Shown one piece after another: positions 46,001-58,463 of a stretch of 64,000 nt of DNA; position 1 is the stretch's first letter; every line of letters begins with the position of its first letter. Location: NCBI GenBank assembly GCA_016858145.1, contig JAEHOE010000086.1:519128-583127 (forward strand), in the 5' to 3' direction. The DNA is from Edaphochlamys debaryana (taxonomy: Eukaryota; Chlorophyta; Chlorophyceae; Chlamydomonadales). The notes below the pieces were generated by a model. It did not search any database and was not told the DNA's origin. It worked only from the letters and a program-made list of their open reading frames with translations. A program made the position numbers and the translations under genes.

Positions 46001-47513
46001 GATGGCGGAGGTAAGCAGCTCGTTGGACGGCATCAGGAGACCGCTTGGGTCCCAGAGCTTGGCGGCTCCGCTGGAGCTCTCGGACCCAGAGCTACGCTCG
46101 CAGGCGCTGCCCGCCGGCACCGGCCTGCCCCCGCCGCTGCCCGCGGCGCCGTGGTGTGGTGCGCGCGACCTGGGTCTCTGGGTCACGGCCGCCAAGCTGA
46201 TGCGGCGGGAGGTCTGGGCGGCGGGGGCGCGTGAGGGAGCAGGCGCAGGAGGCGCGGCAGGGAGCGTGGTGGCGGGTCAAACCCACCCGCCGTCCTTACC
46301 TCAGGCGCCCGAGAGTGCACTGCCCTTCGGCTTCGTCCACTCCATCCTGCGGTCCGGCCTGGGCCCCGGAGGGCTGCCGTCGGCGCTGTGCGGCTGCCTG
46401 GGCGTCCGCGTGGAGCGGCAGGGGCGTGCGGCGGCAGGGGCGTGGGGCAGCAGTGGCGGGGATGGTTGGAGCGGCGGCGGCAGTGGCAGCGGCGGGAGCA
46501 GCGGCGGGGGCAGCAGCGGCGGTGGAGAGTTGGACCGCTTGGATGCCCAGGCGCCCGCTGAGCTCCTGGAGGCAATGGTGATGGTCGGCCGCTGGGGCCT
46601 GCCCTGCCTCGCCCGGAGCCTGGAGGCGCGCACCGCCGCCCTCGTGGCTTACGGCAGTGCCGTACACAACCACCAGCATGATGAGGCAGAGGAGCTGTTC
46701 TTGGCGTTTGGGGCCATAACGGCGGCGGTGACGTACCTCCCGGCGGCTGAGTTGGTTGCGTCCCAGCCGGGGCGGCTGCTGACGGCGGCGGCAAAGCTGC
46801 TTCGGGCCGTCACGCGGCGCGGCGGCTCACGGCCCCTTTCGGCCGGGGCCTACGTAGTTCCCTTTGTTACACCCGGCCAGGAGTCAGCCCTGAGCGCGGG
46901 CATGATAACGTGGGGAACCGGATGCTGCTCCCATCCCGGGCTCGTTCCCTACCTCGCTCCGACGCTGGCCTTCGCCGCCGCCGCCGTCGGGCTGGCGGCT
47001 GCGGAAGCGGCGGCGGCGGACCCTGCACTCGAGCCCGCCGCACTGGCCCTGCTGCAGCCCGGGCCCGAGGGCCCGAGTGGCTGGGCAAAGGCGCTTGCGT
47101 TCTGCCCGACGGCGGCGGAGGCGCTGCAGCAGCTCGCAGACTCCGCACCCGCCGCCAGCGGAGGCGAGTCAGGCCCAGGTTCTGCGCTGGCAGCAGCGGC
47201 GGCGGCGGCGAACGATGTGGGTCGGCGGCTGTCGGGTGGCCAGTGGGAAGCAATGCACGCGCTGCGGCGGCGGCTGGCGGCGGCGGTCGCGAGGTCCCTG
47301 CCCTCCGGCCAGCCCCTGTATCCCCCAGCGGCTCTCAAGCTGTGTGCCAATCCACACTGCGCCAACTTTGCGGCCGAGCACGAGGGAAGGCTAAAGCTCC
47401 GGCGCTGCGGCGGCTGTGAGGCGGAGCAGTACTGCGGCTGGGCCTGTCAGCAGGAGGCCTGGCAGGCGGGGCACAGGCACACGTGCAAGGGTTGGGGCAG
47501 TGAGGGTCAGTAG
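43073..47513 (+). CDS. MYND zinc-finger protein with two in-frame stops (possible pseudogene)
   Basis: Coding sequence runs 43073-44713, 44926-45088 and 45334-47513 in one frame, about 1,325 codons. The C-terminus is a MYND zinc finger: CANPHC, then LRRCGGCEAEQYCGWACQ and HRHTC, a protein-protein interaction module. The rest looks like Leu/Ala-rich helical repeats with acidic (AEAEAE near 45600) and Gly/Ser-rich inserts. It belongs to the large MYND families of chlorophyte algae; function unknown. TAA at 43544-43546 (after ARMLE) and TAG at 44426-44428 (after FAAE, before WSEEVSEVD) interrupt the frame, yet coding character continues in the same frame after each. Each could derive from a Gln codon by C to T. 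A 69-base intron (44360-44428, GTGATC to GAGTAG) could remove the TAG; no good intron removes the TAA. Start and 5' part are therefore uncertain. Confidence 0.65.
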
Positions 47514-49139
47514 GGGTAGGTCGAGCTTTCTGCCAAGCCAAGGGCACACGAGCAGGGGTGGCCCTGGGCAGGGGGCCCCGGGGGGCTGCTGGGCAGAAGG
47601 TCTTGTGCCAGTGGTCTCACTTGCGACGTCAAATGGGCTTGGCATGAGCCCCTGCAGCAGCACACCAGCGCAGGATAGACCTGCCGGAGCAGGATGGGCA
47701 ATGAAGCCAGCCGCACATTGTAGGGATTGGGCCCCCGTGTGGGCGCAAGGGCGCTGTGTCTGCGGGCAATGATTGGCATGCTGGTTGGAGCTTGGAGGCC
47801 TTGGACCGTTGGGGCAGAGGTACCTGGGCGCTTGGCTGCTCCGTCAAAATAGGAGTCAATTGACTGAGAGTTGGGTTGCAACGCATGCTTGAAGGTTGGA
47901 GGAGGGGTTGGGGCGGGCGGGGCACCGTAGCGGGTGCGGGCGGGCTTTGTGTTCTGTGCGTTTTACGTTGTTGAAAGCTGTCGGCGGCTCCGACGCTAGG
48001 GACATTTGGGTATGGTGTTGCAACGCTGCGCCGGCTGCTTGGTGTGAGGGGTGGCCCCGGAAGTGCCTGGCCAAGCGGCAGGCCAGAATGTGCTATGAGG
48101 GGTTTCACGGTACGGTAGCCCCCTTGTGTGTGGTGGTTGCACGACCAACGACAGGCAACCGTTACTTGACCCTACAGTCAGGTCTGATGCGGCGGGGGCG
48201 CCTGAAGGACGTCAAGCTTGGCATGCTTAAGCAGGGGCAAGCTTGCTCGGATCTTGCAAACTGGGGCGGGGAATGAATGACATGAGCCCTATGGCCAGGA
48301 CCCTTCACAGCCGTCATCGTGCCCCCATACAGAGGGACGTAAGGTTGCGGAAGCAATCAGCAATCAGCAATCAGCAGCGAGCCTGCCATGGTTCCCATGG
48401 CCATGAAGGATACGTACTACTGATAAGCAAACCCACTGCACCGCGCAGAACGTGCGCGCCGCCACTTGTCATGAATCACACTGTATGTACTTGTGGCCCC
48501 GCCCAAGCTAGCTCAAGGCAAAGAGCGTGTTATGTACTCGTACTCGCTCGTTGGGAAGACCTCATTCCAGAGGCCTTTCGGACGGACCACGTGCAATGAA
48601 TGCGTGCCCGGCAATCCGGGCCCATCGAGGTTTATGCCAGCGCCCTTCCGTCCCTCAAGGCACCATGATGAGCTCTGTGATAAGGAGGCTTGCACATTAC
48701 TAGAAAAAGGCGAAGAACGAAGCACCCAAAGCAGTACACCAACTAAGCGTAAGTTGAGCGAGACGGGAATGGGGAAATGAGGAGGCAGTGATGGTATCGA
48801 AACCCTAGATCCGTAAAATGAATCCTTCACAAGCTCTAGCGTATGGGCAGGACCTTCACACCGGCAGTTCGGCACGGCAATCCCACAGATAGACCAGCAT
48901 CGCGCGGCGTACGCCGTACGGCAGGGATCGCAGTCTCTCCGGTACCAAGCAACAACGTTGGAAGCCTCATAAGCTACGTTGACCCTCGACCGCACGGAAG
49001 GCTCCAGGAGGCTTCCCGGAACGCACTCCACTCCATCCAGATCTCACGCAAGCGCTGTACGGTCATCCACAAGGGATGGGGTCAAGCTCTGAGAGGGCCC
49101 TCCGCATCGGCGGGGGTGGCGCCAAGCGCCCGCATTCGC
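47514..49139. other. Convergent 3' region between MYND and chitinase B
   Basis: No gene supported; both neighbours end here. An AATCAGC word is repeated near 48355-48379. Confidence 0.45.
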
Positions 49140-52100
49140 TCAGGGCTTGGGCGCCGGCGCCGGCGGCGGCGTCCAGCAGGGCCCTCCCACGCATGCGTCG
49201 GCGTTGCAGTGCGCCGCGTCGTTGTAGCACCAGCCGGCGCGGGAGCAGCACTGCGTCGCATCCGGGCAGCGGCCGCTGCCGACCTGGCCGTCGCCGCACC
49301 ACTACTCGCGGAGGGGGTGGGGTGGGGTGGGGTGGGGGCAGGCACCACGACGGGTGTCAGCACGGTGAATGGGCAAGCACGGGATCTGCGCAAGCACAAA
49401 GCGCTGTGGGCTTCGTCCTGATGGAGAAGCCTGATGGCCTGAGTAGAAGGGCACAGGGCGGAACACAACAGAGCAAGTCTCGTCCCGGCCTTGCCTTGAA
49501 GCCGGGTGGCGAGGGCGGCGGCCCGGGGGGCAGAGGCGGCCGCTTGTAGCAGGGGCCACTCAGGCAGGCCTCCCAGCGGCAGTGGTCGTAGTCGTTCCAG
49601 CACCTGAGCGGGGGTAGGGGGGAGGGAAGCGCGAGGGAGGCAGAGGCGAATGGAAAGGAGCAAAGGAGGACGGCGTGGTTGGTTAGCGGCGGGGGAGCAC
49701 CCGGGGAAGCCAAGGGGGGATGGAGCGCGTGGGCGGCGGCCAGGGTGAGCGCTGTGCGAGTGCTCGAGCGGCTCTGAGAAAAGCAGAGGTTGCCGTGGCC
49801 TGCTGGGGGTTGCATCAGCATGCGTGCAGGGCCCCCACGGAACCTGTGCGGGGCACCCGAGGACACGCCCGGCGCCTCACCATCCGGCCCGGGAGCAGCA
49901 GACGTTGGCGTCGGCGCACTTGCCGTTGCCCACCACGCCATCGCCGCAGGGCGTGGTGTTGAGGGGCGGGGGCGCGGGTGGCCGGGGCGGAGATGGCTTG
50001 GGGGCGGGGGGCCGGGGCGGGGACGGCGGAGGCTTAGGCCTGGGAGGAGTGGGGGACGGCTTAGGCGGGCCGGGATTGGGCGGGCCAGGCGGTTTGGGAG
50101 GCCTGGGGGGTGGTGAGGGCTTGGGCGACGGCGGCTTGGGCGGCGGCCGAGGCGGGGCCGGGGGTGACGGGGGGCGAGGTGGACGGGGCGACGGCGGCCG
50201 GGGTGAGGGCTTGGGCGAGGGGGGCGACGGCGGCTTGGGGGGGTTGGGAGACGGAGGCCGGGGTGAAGGTTTGGGAGAGGGGGGCGGCGGAGGCTTGGGC
50301 GGCTTGGGGGACGGGGGGCGGGGCGAGGGTTTGGGGGAGGGAGGCGACGGCCGGGGGGCTGGGGACGGTGGCGACGGGGGCGCCGGCGGCCGGGGCTTGC
50401 CGGGGGGCGGCGCGCGGGGCGGCCGGAGCGGGCGAGGCGGCATGGGCGGCTGCGGGGGTCGAGACGCCAGAGGCGGCGGCGAGGGCGGCGTGTAGCATGG
50501 GCCGCCCTTGCACCCCGCCCCGCACCAGTCAGCTCCCTCGCCGCACCAGCCGTGCTGCGAGCAGCACTGCCCCGCGAACCCGCACTGTCCGTTGCCGACC
50601 GTGCCGCCGCCGCACATGGGGCCGGTGACGCCAGGGGGCGGCGGCGGGAAGACCTGGCAGGGGCCGCCCACGCAGCCGTAGCCGCAGTGCGCGTCGTCAT
50701 TGGCTGAAGGGACCGAGACGGTGGGAATACAGTAGCTCAGAGCGGGTTGACAACGCAAGGCCAAATGGCAGATGAAGGGGCTCGTTCTGGAAAGACCCAG
50801 GCGCGCGAGCAATGCATGCCCGGCTCACCGCAGTACCCAAAGGCCGAGCAGCAATCATCCGGGTTGGGGCAGCTGCCGTTGCCCTGCAGGCCCCGGCCGC
50901 ATCCGTACGGCAGCGGCGGCGGCGCGGGCGCGGGCGGCGGCGAGGGCGGCGGCGGCGGCGGGCGGGGCTTGTACCAGCAGGGACCACCCACGCAGTTCAC
51001 TCCGCAGTGATCCTCGTCATCCCAGCAATAGCCTGGAGGGACAAGCAAGAATGGAGACATGAGATAGGGTTTCTGGACACGCAACACATTCAGAATGAGG
51101 ATGACACATATCTGTCCGTACAGCCCTGAGATCTCATGACTGAGGAGCTGGGGTCGACTCCTTCATGAGTCCGTAAGCACCGCATGCTGGTTACCGTTGA
51201 TGTTAACACGACCAAGGGCACCAGCCGTAAACTCCCTTACGGGCCGTGGTCCATAGCACCAGCATGCGACCCAGCAGCAAGGAGACACGCCGGGTCGTCC
51301 CGGGCGGAAGCGTCTTCCAAGCTCTATCTCTCTCAGCCAAGCCGCCCACGCTCTAGGTCCTCCCCACCCCCCAGCCGGACGCGGACACGCACCCGCTGAG
51401 CTGCAGCAGAGCGTGGCGTCCGCGCAGTTGCCCGACCCCACCACTCCGTCACCGCAGGAGGGAGGGGGCTGCGGCGGCCGCGGCGGAGGCGAGGGGTACT
51501 GTACGCAGGGGCCGCTCCTGGGGAGGGCGCGAGCGGGAAAGGCACGAGGGGGCAGGAAGCGTGATGGACAGTGGGTCTCGAGTCGGCGGCCCCTGCGGGA
51601 GCTACACATGACACGAGTCAGCACCCCGGGCCACACACAGCTGTTCCAATCGACAACCGTTGAAACCGCACCTGCAGCGATAGCCGCAGAACGTCTCGTT
51701 CGTGCCGCAGTACCCGAACTCGGAGCAGCACTGGGCGGAGTTGGCGCAGCGCCCGTTACCGATCCAGCCGCCACCGCAGGCTCTGGGAGGTGGGTGGTGG
51801 GCGGTTGTCGGGGCGGCAAGCAAGCTCCTGAGAACGGCAGCCTCCACGTGCGCGATCCAGTCCTCCATTACCAATGCACATTCGGATTGTGGATCCTTAA
51901 CGTGTGCTGGAGGGCCCCGTGCGTGCGCCCCTGACCCCTCGCCCCTCACCTGGCGGGCGGCTGCGCCCGGGCCGCCACCTGCCGCAGCAGGCGGCCGTCG
52001 AGCGCCCCCCGCCCCCCGCACCCCCACCCCACCTGGGTGGGTTAGACCTAGTTGCACCCTGCCTCGCCCTCACCTGACGGGCGGCGTGGTGCGGGCCGCG

Positions 52101-55100
52101 ACGGAGCGCAGCAGGCGGCCGTCGAGCATGTCCTGCGAGCCGTCCCAGATCATGACGCCTGTGGGGAGGAGGGGTTGGGGGCAGGGGTTGGGGGTAGGGG
52201 TTGGGGGTAGGGGTTGGGGGTAGGGGGTGGGGGTGGGGGGTGGGGGTAGGGGGTGGGGGTAGGGGGTGGGGGTAGGGGTTGTGAAGAGGGTGGTCCAGGT
52301 ACCATTAAGGCCCCATCAGGACGGCACGGGGAGGGCGCCTCACCGGCCATGCTGAGGTTCCGTGAGCCCTCGATCTTCATGGCGAGGGTCTCTGCGGTGT
52401 CAAAGCCAATCCACAGATAGTCCTTCACGTAGTAGGCGGCGCGCTCTGGCGCGTTGAAGAAGATGCTGCCGCCCTCGGCCGCCTGCATCCCCACGATGTC
52501 GCGGTACGACCTCTGTACGGCATGCGCACAGAGATCCGCACGCATGAGCACCGTACGACAGCGGCTACGGCAGGGTCACGTGGCGGCGCACCCTGGTCAC
52601 GCACGAGATCCTTTTTGCAAGCCCCCCAATCAGCACTCCGTACCCCAGTCCCCAGGACCCCTGGGCCCCAGGACCCCAGCTCACAGTGTCCATGTTGCTG
52701 CAGTCCCTTAGCTCGATGCTGGGGGCGGGGTGCATGTAGCTGGACTTGTCGGTCAGCGTGTAGGCGTGGCCGTAGAAGGCCAGCCCCAGAACCTGCTTGC
52801 TGCGGGGGATGCCTGCGGGAGGTGTCCGGGGCGGTGGGGCGGTTGCACAGCGTTTCAAGCAAGGACGTGGAAGTAAGGGTAAGGAGTTCCGAGCGGGGAA
52901 GCGGGTGGGACTACTCGCAGGCAGCGTGCGGGACCAGACGCGACGGACTGAAGGCATGCAGGGGTCGGCGCTCGACCAGACAGGGTGGGGCCTGGCTGCG
53001 GGTTATGCACAGAAACCTGGTGCCCGGGACCCGGGACCCGCGATCTGATGGGTGCAGCACCCGGGTTCCGTCACCCACCCATTGTGGAGTAGCTCGCAAC
53101 CGCTGTGATGATATTTGACCACGACGTGTGGAAGTTGGTGGTGGACTCCCAATAGCAGGGGTCGTGCAGGTCGTCTGAGGGGCAGGGCGGGAAACGGCGG
53201 GGGCAAGCGAGAGCATGAGCCAGCCTCCCGACCCGCATCGGCAGCCACCGCCGCCCGACCCAGATCAGCCCCTACTTATGACCAACATCGACATCACTCG
53301 CGCAACTCAGGCAACCCTCACAACCCCACAACCCAAATCGCCCTCCCCTGCCTGACCCAGATCAGACCCCGCAGTCCCACACCCCGCCCCCGCAACCCAC
53401 ATGTCATGATGTTGAACAGGTCTAGATAGTTCTTGATGACGGGGACGTTGTAACCTGCCGCGGAAAGGAAGAGAGGCAAGCACTCATCGTGATGGGTTGT
53501 GCGGGGCCAAGGGCCATGGGCCTCGTCCTGTGGTGCGCATGAGGTGAGGCAGTACTGGCGTGCCAACTACTCGCTCGCCCCTGACTACCCTGACTCACCC
53601 AGCCAGTTCTCTGGCTGCATGAACGCCCCCGTCGCTGCCGTGAGCCACATCTTGCGGGGCGGCGAGGCCGCTGCGCCCAGGGCGTCCAGCCGAGAGCGCA
53701 GGGCGGCGCACAGGGCGGTGTAGGCGTTACGGTCGTCTACATCGGGCATCTCCCAATCCACTGCGGGCCGGCGGGCGGGGGCGGGGGCAACACCAGATTC
53801 ACGTAATGGACACGTGGCAAAGGACCGCTTCAACTGCTTAGCATGTAGGCAACCTCGAGTCCCACCATTCATGCAACACTCTGAAGTGAGAGTCCGGGTG
53901 CCGTACTCACGGTCGATGCCATCCGCGTTGACCGTCTTCACTAGGTTGACCAGGTTAGTCACGAAGGTGTTGAGGTTGGCGTCTGAAACGGCGGCCTTCC
54001 AGTTGGCGTTGCTGAAGCCGCCGCCACCCACAGAGAGGATGAAGTTGGTCTTGGGCCAGCGGGGCTTGAGCGCCATGAACACGGTCTGCGGGGCAAATGG
54101 AAAGGTGGCATGGGGCATTCGGATAGCGGGCGTCGAGCACCGAGCTAGCACGAATAATTAAGGCAAGTGCCCTTGCTGCTGCTGCGAAGAAGAGAAGGGG
54201 GATTCTCCTGCCGGAATGGCCCCACGAACTGACCAGGCCGCCGTTCCAGGGGTAGGCATCGAAGACGGTGCCTTCGGTGTTGGGTTGGATGAAGGCGTAG
54301 TAGGCGTGGGAGACCTGAAGCAGGAAGAGGGCACGGGGGCACGGCAGTCAGCACGCGACAGAGCCGTCGGCATGGAAAGCGGGGCTGCTAAGCCTGATAC
54401 ATCATTTATTCCGCGTTGACCAGATGGCACAGAGCACCGCGCTGCCCGACCTACCCCGGTGAGGTTCATCTTGCTGATGTTGAAGCCCGAGTCATCCAGG
54501 TGCGCGTACTGGGGGAGGGAGGGAGGGCCACCGGGCGGGAATGAAGAACGGGGCCGAGCGGCGTTCGGAGAAGCAAGAAGCCCCGTCTGGCTGGGTTCAA
54601 CTCCCCACTCCGCTATACCAGAAGCCATGCACACGACAGCCCCCTGTGAAGCACACCGCAACCACGCCTGCAACCGCATGCCACGTACCCCTGGTATGTA
54701 GACGCCTGCGGCACGTGGGGGGAGCGGGGCACGACGCGGGGGCCGGCGGGGGTTGCGGAGGCGGTGCGTGGGAAACCACAGGAAGCCGGGCCCCCGACAT
54801 GGACACCACCCTCCTTGGCCCCTACACTCCGTCTTATGCCCCACCCCGGCCCACCTGTCACCGAGTCCGGCGCAGAGCCGTTGACGGGGGGCGGCGAGGG
54901 CGGCGACGGCGGACGCGGCGGCGACGGCGGGTCGAGCGGGCGGCAGGGGCCACTCCTGCCAAGGGGTCATCGAAGGTCCGGGCACGTCAGGGCGGGTGGG
55001 CAGTTAAGAGCGCGCGCCGGAGCGAGGTGCGCCAGGCCATGGGGGTCTGTGTCCTCGCTTGAGGAGGCGGGTGCGCAGCTACGCATGCAGGCCGCGAACA

Positions 55101-58100
55101 TCTGGTCTTTGCAAAGACTCGCAAGACCGGCTTGCTCGAGGGTCGAGCAGGCTATGGACAGGAAGGCGTTCGGAGCGGCAGCGGTCTTGAATTTAGCGGG
55201 AGCAGGCGTTGCAAGCAGTGGCCCGGGCGGGGCCACGTGCGTGTGTGGGGCGGCGGGGCGGGGTCGAGCCCGAAGGGTGAGGCCTCACCTGCAGCGGAAG
55301 CCGCACAGCGCCGCGGTGACTCCGCAGTACCCGAACTCGGAGCAGCACTCGGAGGTGTTGGCGCAGGCGCCGGTGCCGATGTAGCCCTTGCCGCAGGGCC
55401 TGAGGGCGAGCGGTGGGTGCGGCACACCGGTGGAGGGGGGTTGCGTGGGGGATGCGTGGGGGTTTGGGGGACTGGGCGGGACAGATCAAACATGTGGTAC
55501 GTTGCGTCCATGTCCAAGGTTTCAGCAGGCGGTGGGTGACGTGTACTCCTCGCCTCGCCCCTACGCACCATCGACAACCCAACCTCGCAGACCTCTTGCC
55601 GGCCTAGAAACAAGCGCCTGACACGCAACCCCGACGGCCATGTTCCCTCAAGACAGATTACGCACCTGACGGTTGGCTGGGCGCGGGCCGCGACGGAGCG
55701 CAGCAGGCGGCCGCCCGGCGCATCCTGGGCCCCATCCCAGATCATCACGCCTGCGGGGGCGGGAGAATGAACACGTGGAGCACAGGTCTGTGATGCAGGC
55801 GGCTTAGCAAGGCTGGGGAGGCGGCTCAGGAGGAGCCTTCCTGAGCGCTTAAAAGACCCGCCGTACGTACCGGAAGGTACGGTCGTACGACAGTACGGCA
55901 CCTACCTGCGATGCCGTAGTCGTGCGCGCCCTGCTGCTTCATGTACAGCGACTCCTCTGTGTCGAAGCCCACCCACAGCGTGTCCTTTACGTAATACGCC
56001 GAGCGCTCCGGCGCGTTGACGAACACGCCCCCGCCCTGGTCGCGCAGGCGCTTCATGATGGCACTGTACGACATCTGTACGGCACATACAGGGTTGCGGC
56101 AGGCTCGTGTGAGCTGTCCTGCCGTGCTTTCTACAGCTGCGCTGGAGTCATGCTAAGCAGCGTGGCAGCATTCCATCAGGGCTGAAGTACCAGTACCACC
56201 GGCCGCCGGTGGGTGCGTGGGCGAGGCATGTACCCGGTGCGCAAGGCACGGACGCGCTCACGACGATCTGGCTGCCGCAGACCCTCAGCTCCACGCTGGG
56301 CGCCGGGTGCATGTAGTTGGTCTTGTTGAGCAGCGTGTAGCCGTGGCCGTAGAAGGCGAGGCCCAGGACCAGCTGGTTGCGGGGGACGCCTGGAAGCGGG
56401 TGGATAGGGCCGAGTTGGCGGGTAGGCACAAGGAGTGACGTACAGCACAGGGCGCTGCCCGCTTTTGACACCAAGGGACAAGGGAAAGGTTGCGCACCCT
56501 GCACGCCCAGCGCAACAGGGTGCCTTTGACCCACCCTGTCCGATGTAGAAGTCGAGCGCCGCCTTGCACCCGCTCCAGGCGGTGTGGAAGTTGGTGGTGG
56601 TCTCCCAGTAGCAGGGGTCGTGCAGCTCGTCTGGGGGGGCGGGGGGGCAGGGGGATGGTTACAGGGAGAGGATGTGCCAGGGGGCATGCGGTGAGGCTCA
56701 GCTGCAGCGAAGACTGGGTGTGCAGGGCCTGCACATGCCCCCCGCCTGTCTCGGGCGCTCGCATCCCCAACCCACATCGCCCGCCGCCCGACCCACATCA
56801 GCCCCCACTCAGCCCTCGCGACCCACACGTCATGATGTTGAAGAGGTCGAGGTAAGTCTTGACGACTGGAAGGTTGAAGCCTGCGGATCAGGGAGGTAGG
56901 GCAAGGGCCACAGGTCGGCTCCCACTCCACCTCCAATCAGGTAGAGCAAGCCCGCCGGCCAAACCCAGACAGAGAGCTGCAGATATGTGGAGGGAATGCG
57001 TTTCCCCAGCACAGTGAACGGCATGAACTCACCAACCCAGTTCTCTGGCTGCGGAAAGCCCCCCGTCGCTGCCGTGAGCCACATCTTGCGGGGCGGCGAG
57101 GCCGCTGCGCCCAGGGCGTCCAGCCGAGAGCGCAGGGCGGCGCACAGGGCGGTGTAGGCATTCCGGTCGTACGAGTCTGGCGTCTCCCAGTCAACTGCGT
57201 CGTATGGGAAGCAGGCAGGCAGCGGAGGGGCGTTTTTGGTCTGGTGGGAGTAGCATGCGACCTCGAGTCCCCACGTGATAATACCCGGGGGCCAGACAGT
57301 CGCACAACGTCCCACTTGTCAGCCCATGCACGACTACTTACGGTCGATGCCATCCGCGTTGACCGTCTTCACTAGGTTGACCAGGTTAGTCACGAAGGTG
57401 TTGAGGTTGGCGTCTGAAACGGCGGCCTTCCAGTTGGCGTTGCTGAAGCCGCCGCCACCCACGGAGAGGATGAAGTTGGTCTTGGGCCAGCGGGGCTTGA
57501 GCGCCATGAACACACTCTGCGGGGAGCGGACAGCGGGGCAGGGAAGAGCAATGAACCCTTGATCAAGCCTGCGCGTGAAGCGCTCGACAACAGCTATGGC
57601 CTGAATCAGGTTAGCCCACAGGACTGGAGAGCCCCCGGCCTCCACATGCACTCGCGCAAAATCAGTCCCGCCTCTGAGCCAGCGAAGAGCGGCCCACGGC
57701 ACGGGACCAGGAAGGCGCTGCACACCCACCAGGCCGCCGTTCCAGGGGTAGGCATCGAAGACGGTGCCGTCGGGGTTGGGTTGGATGAAGGCGTAGTAGG
57801 CGTGGGAGACCTGGTGGGTGGGGGGCGGGACGAGGGCGTGGCGGGCTCAGTGGGTAGGGCTCAAGCGCAGGGAAGAGGGCATTCGCCTAGGTGGATATAC
57901 ATTTTCAGGCGTGGAGCAACACATCCCCTAAATCAACCGCTTCATGTGCTGACCGAGGAGACAGACACGTTCTGGCGAACTAAGGGTCGACGCGGGGGCT
58001 GAGGGACATTGACGAGCCCCTGCCCCGTGCCCGCTCGCGTTCGCCCTCGGCTGGCAAGGCAAGGACCGCCCGGCCCTTGGTACCTCACCCCCGTCAGGTT

Positions 58101-58463
58101 TATGGCTGACATGTTGAAGTTGTCAAAGTCTGCGCTGAAGTGTGCGTACTGCGAGGCGTGGCGGGGGGTAGGACACAGGTACAGGAGGGTACAGGGGCCC
58201 AGGTTAGGCCAAGACACACGGCGGTCCACGCATCACCTCCGCTGAAGCCTCGACAGCTTCGAGAACCGTGCTGTGTCTGTTACCAGAGCAAGGGGCGCGG
58301 CGAGCAGCGCACCCGGAGTACGCATGTCGGTCGGACATATTTTACGCACCCCTGGGAGGTACACGCCGACTACGCTGTCCACGGCAGAGCCGTTCACCGC
58401 TGCGGCGGCGATTCCAAGCAGCGATGCCATGGCCGCCAGCGCCAGGAGACGTCCGGGCGCCAT
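49140..58463 (-). CDS. Chitinase B: double-GH18 chitinase with seven hevein-type CBM18 modules
   Basis: Start ATG 58463-58461, stop TGA 49142-49140; 28 exons joining in frame to 1296 aa. Exon 5'-3' borders: 58463-58350, 58148-58089, 57810-57730, 57516-57342, 57194-57033, 56880-56827, 56630-56535, 56389-56262, 56074-55906, 55750-55666, 55399-55289, 54955-54855, 54706-54690, 54508-54455, 54314-54234, 54085-53911, 53760-53599, 53454-53401, 53174-53079, 52812-52685, 52512-52344, 52158-52074, 51782-51672, 51517-51393, 51032-50829, 50703-49881, 49603-49495, 49301-49140. Layout: signal peptide, GH18-1 (DGIDLDWE 140-147), one CBM18, Pro linker, GH18-2 (DGIDLDWE 551-558), six CBM18s with a ~160-residue (P/S/K)-rich linker. 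No new ATG or signal peptide precedes GH18-2, and exon 12 joins CBM18 to NGSAPDSVTG in phase, so I read one gene. The last intron starts with GC; exon 13 has 17 bases. Two separate genes remain possible. Confidence 0.78.
49970..50440 (-). repeat. Pro-rich linker repeat in chitinase B
   Basis: Imperfect repeats of PPSPKPSPRPPSP and PPKPP units coded by C-rich DNA, between CBM18 modules; resembles extensin-like spacers of volvocine wall proteins, probably hydroxylated and glycosylated (inference). Confidence 0.85.
51205..51261 (+). repeat. Dispersed repeat, copy 2, in chitinase B intron
   Basis: ACCAAGGGCACCAGCCGTAA continues with CTCCCTTACGGGCCGTGG and TCCATAG, matching 13929-13985. Lies in the intron between exons 24 and 25, opposite to gene direction. 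Confidence 0.6.
52162..52281 (+). repeat. G-rich minisatellite (GGGGTTGGGGGTA) in chitinase B intron
   Basis: About 120 bases of GGGGTTGGGGGTA and GGGGGTGGGGGTA units on the + strand, C-rich in the gene's sense strand, directly upstream of the exon 22 acceptor. Strong potential for G-quadruplexes. Confidence 0.88.

Noticed and set aside
52162..52281. Interstitial telomere
   Set aside because: The unit GGGGTTGGGGGTA is not TTTTAGGG or TTAGGG, so telomeric origin is not supported.
49140..58463. Two separate tandem chitinase genes on the minus strand
   Set aside because: No start codon with signal peptide precedes the second GH18 domain and exon phases join both halves without a break; left open as the main alternative.
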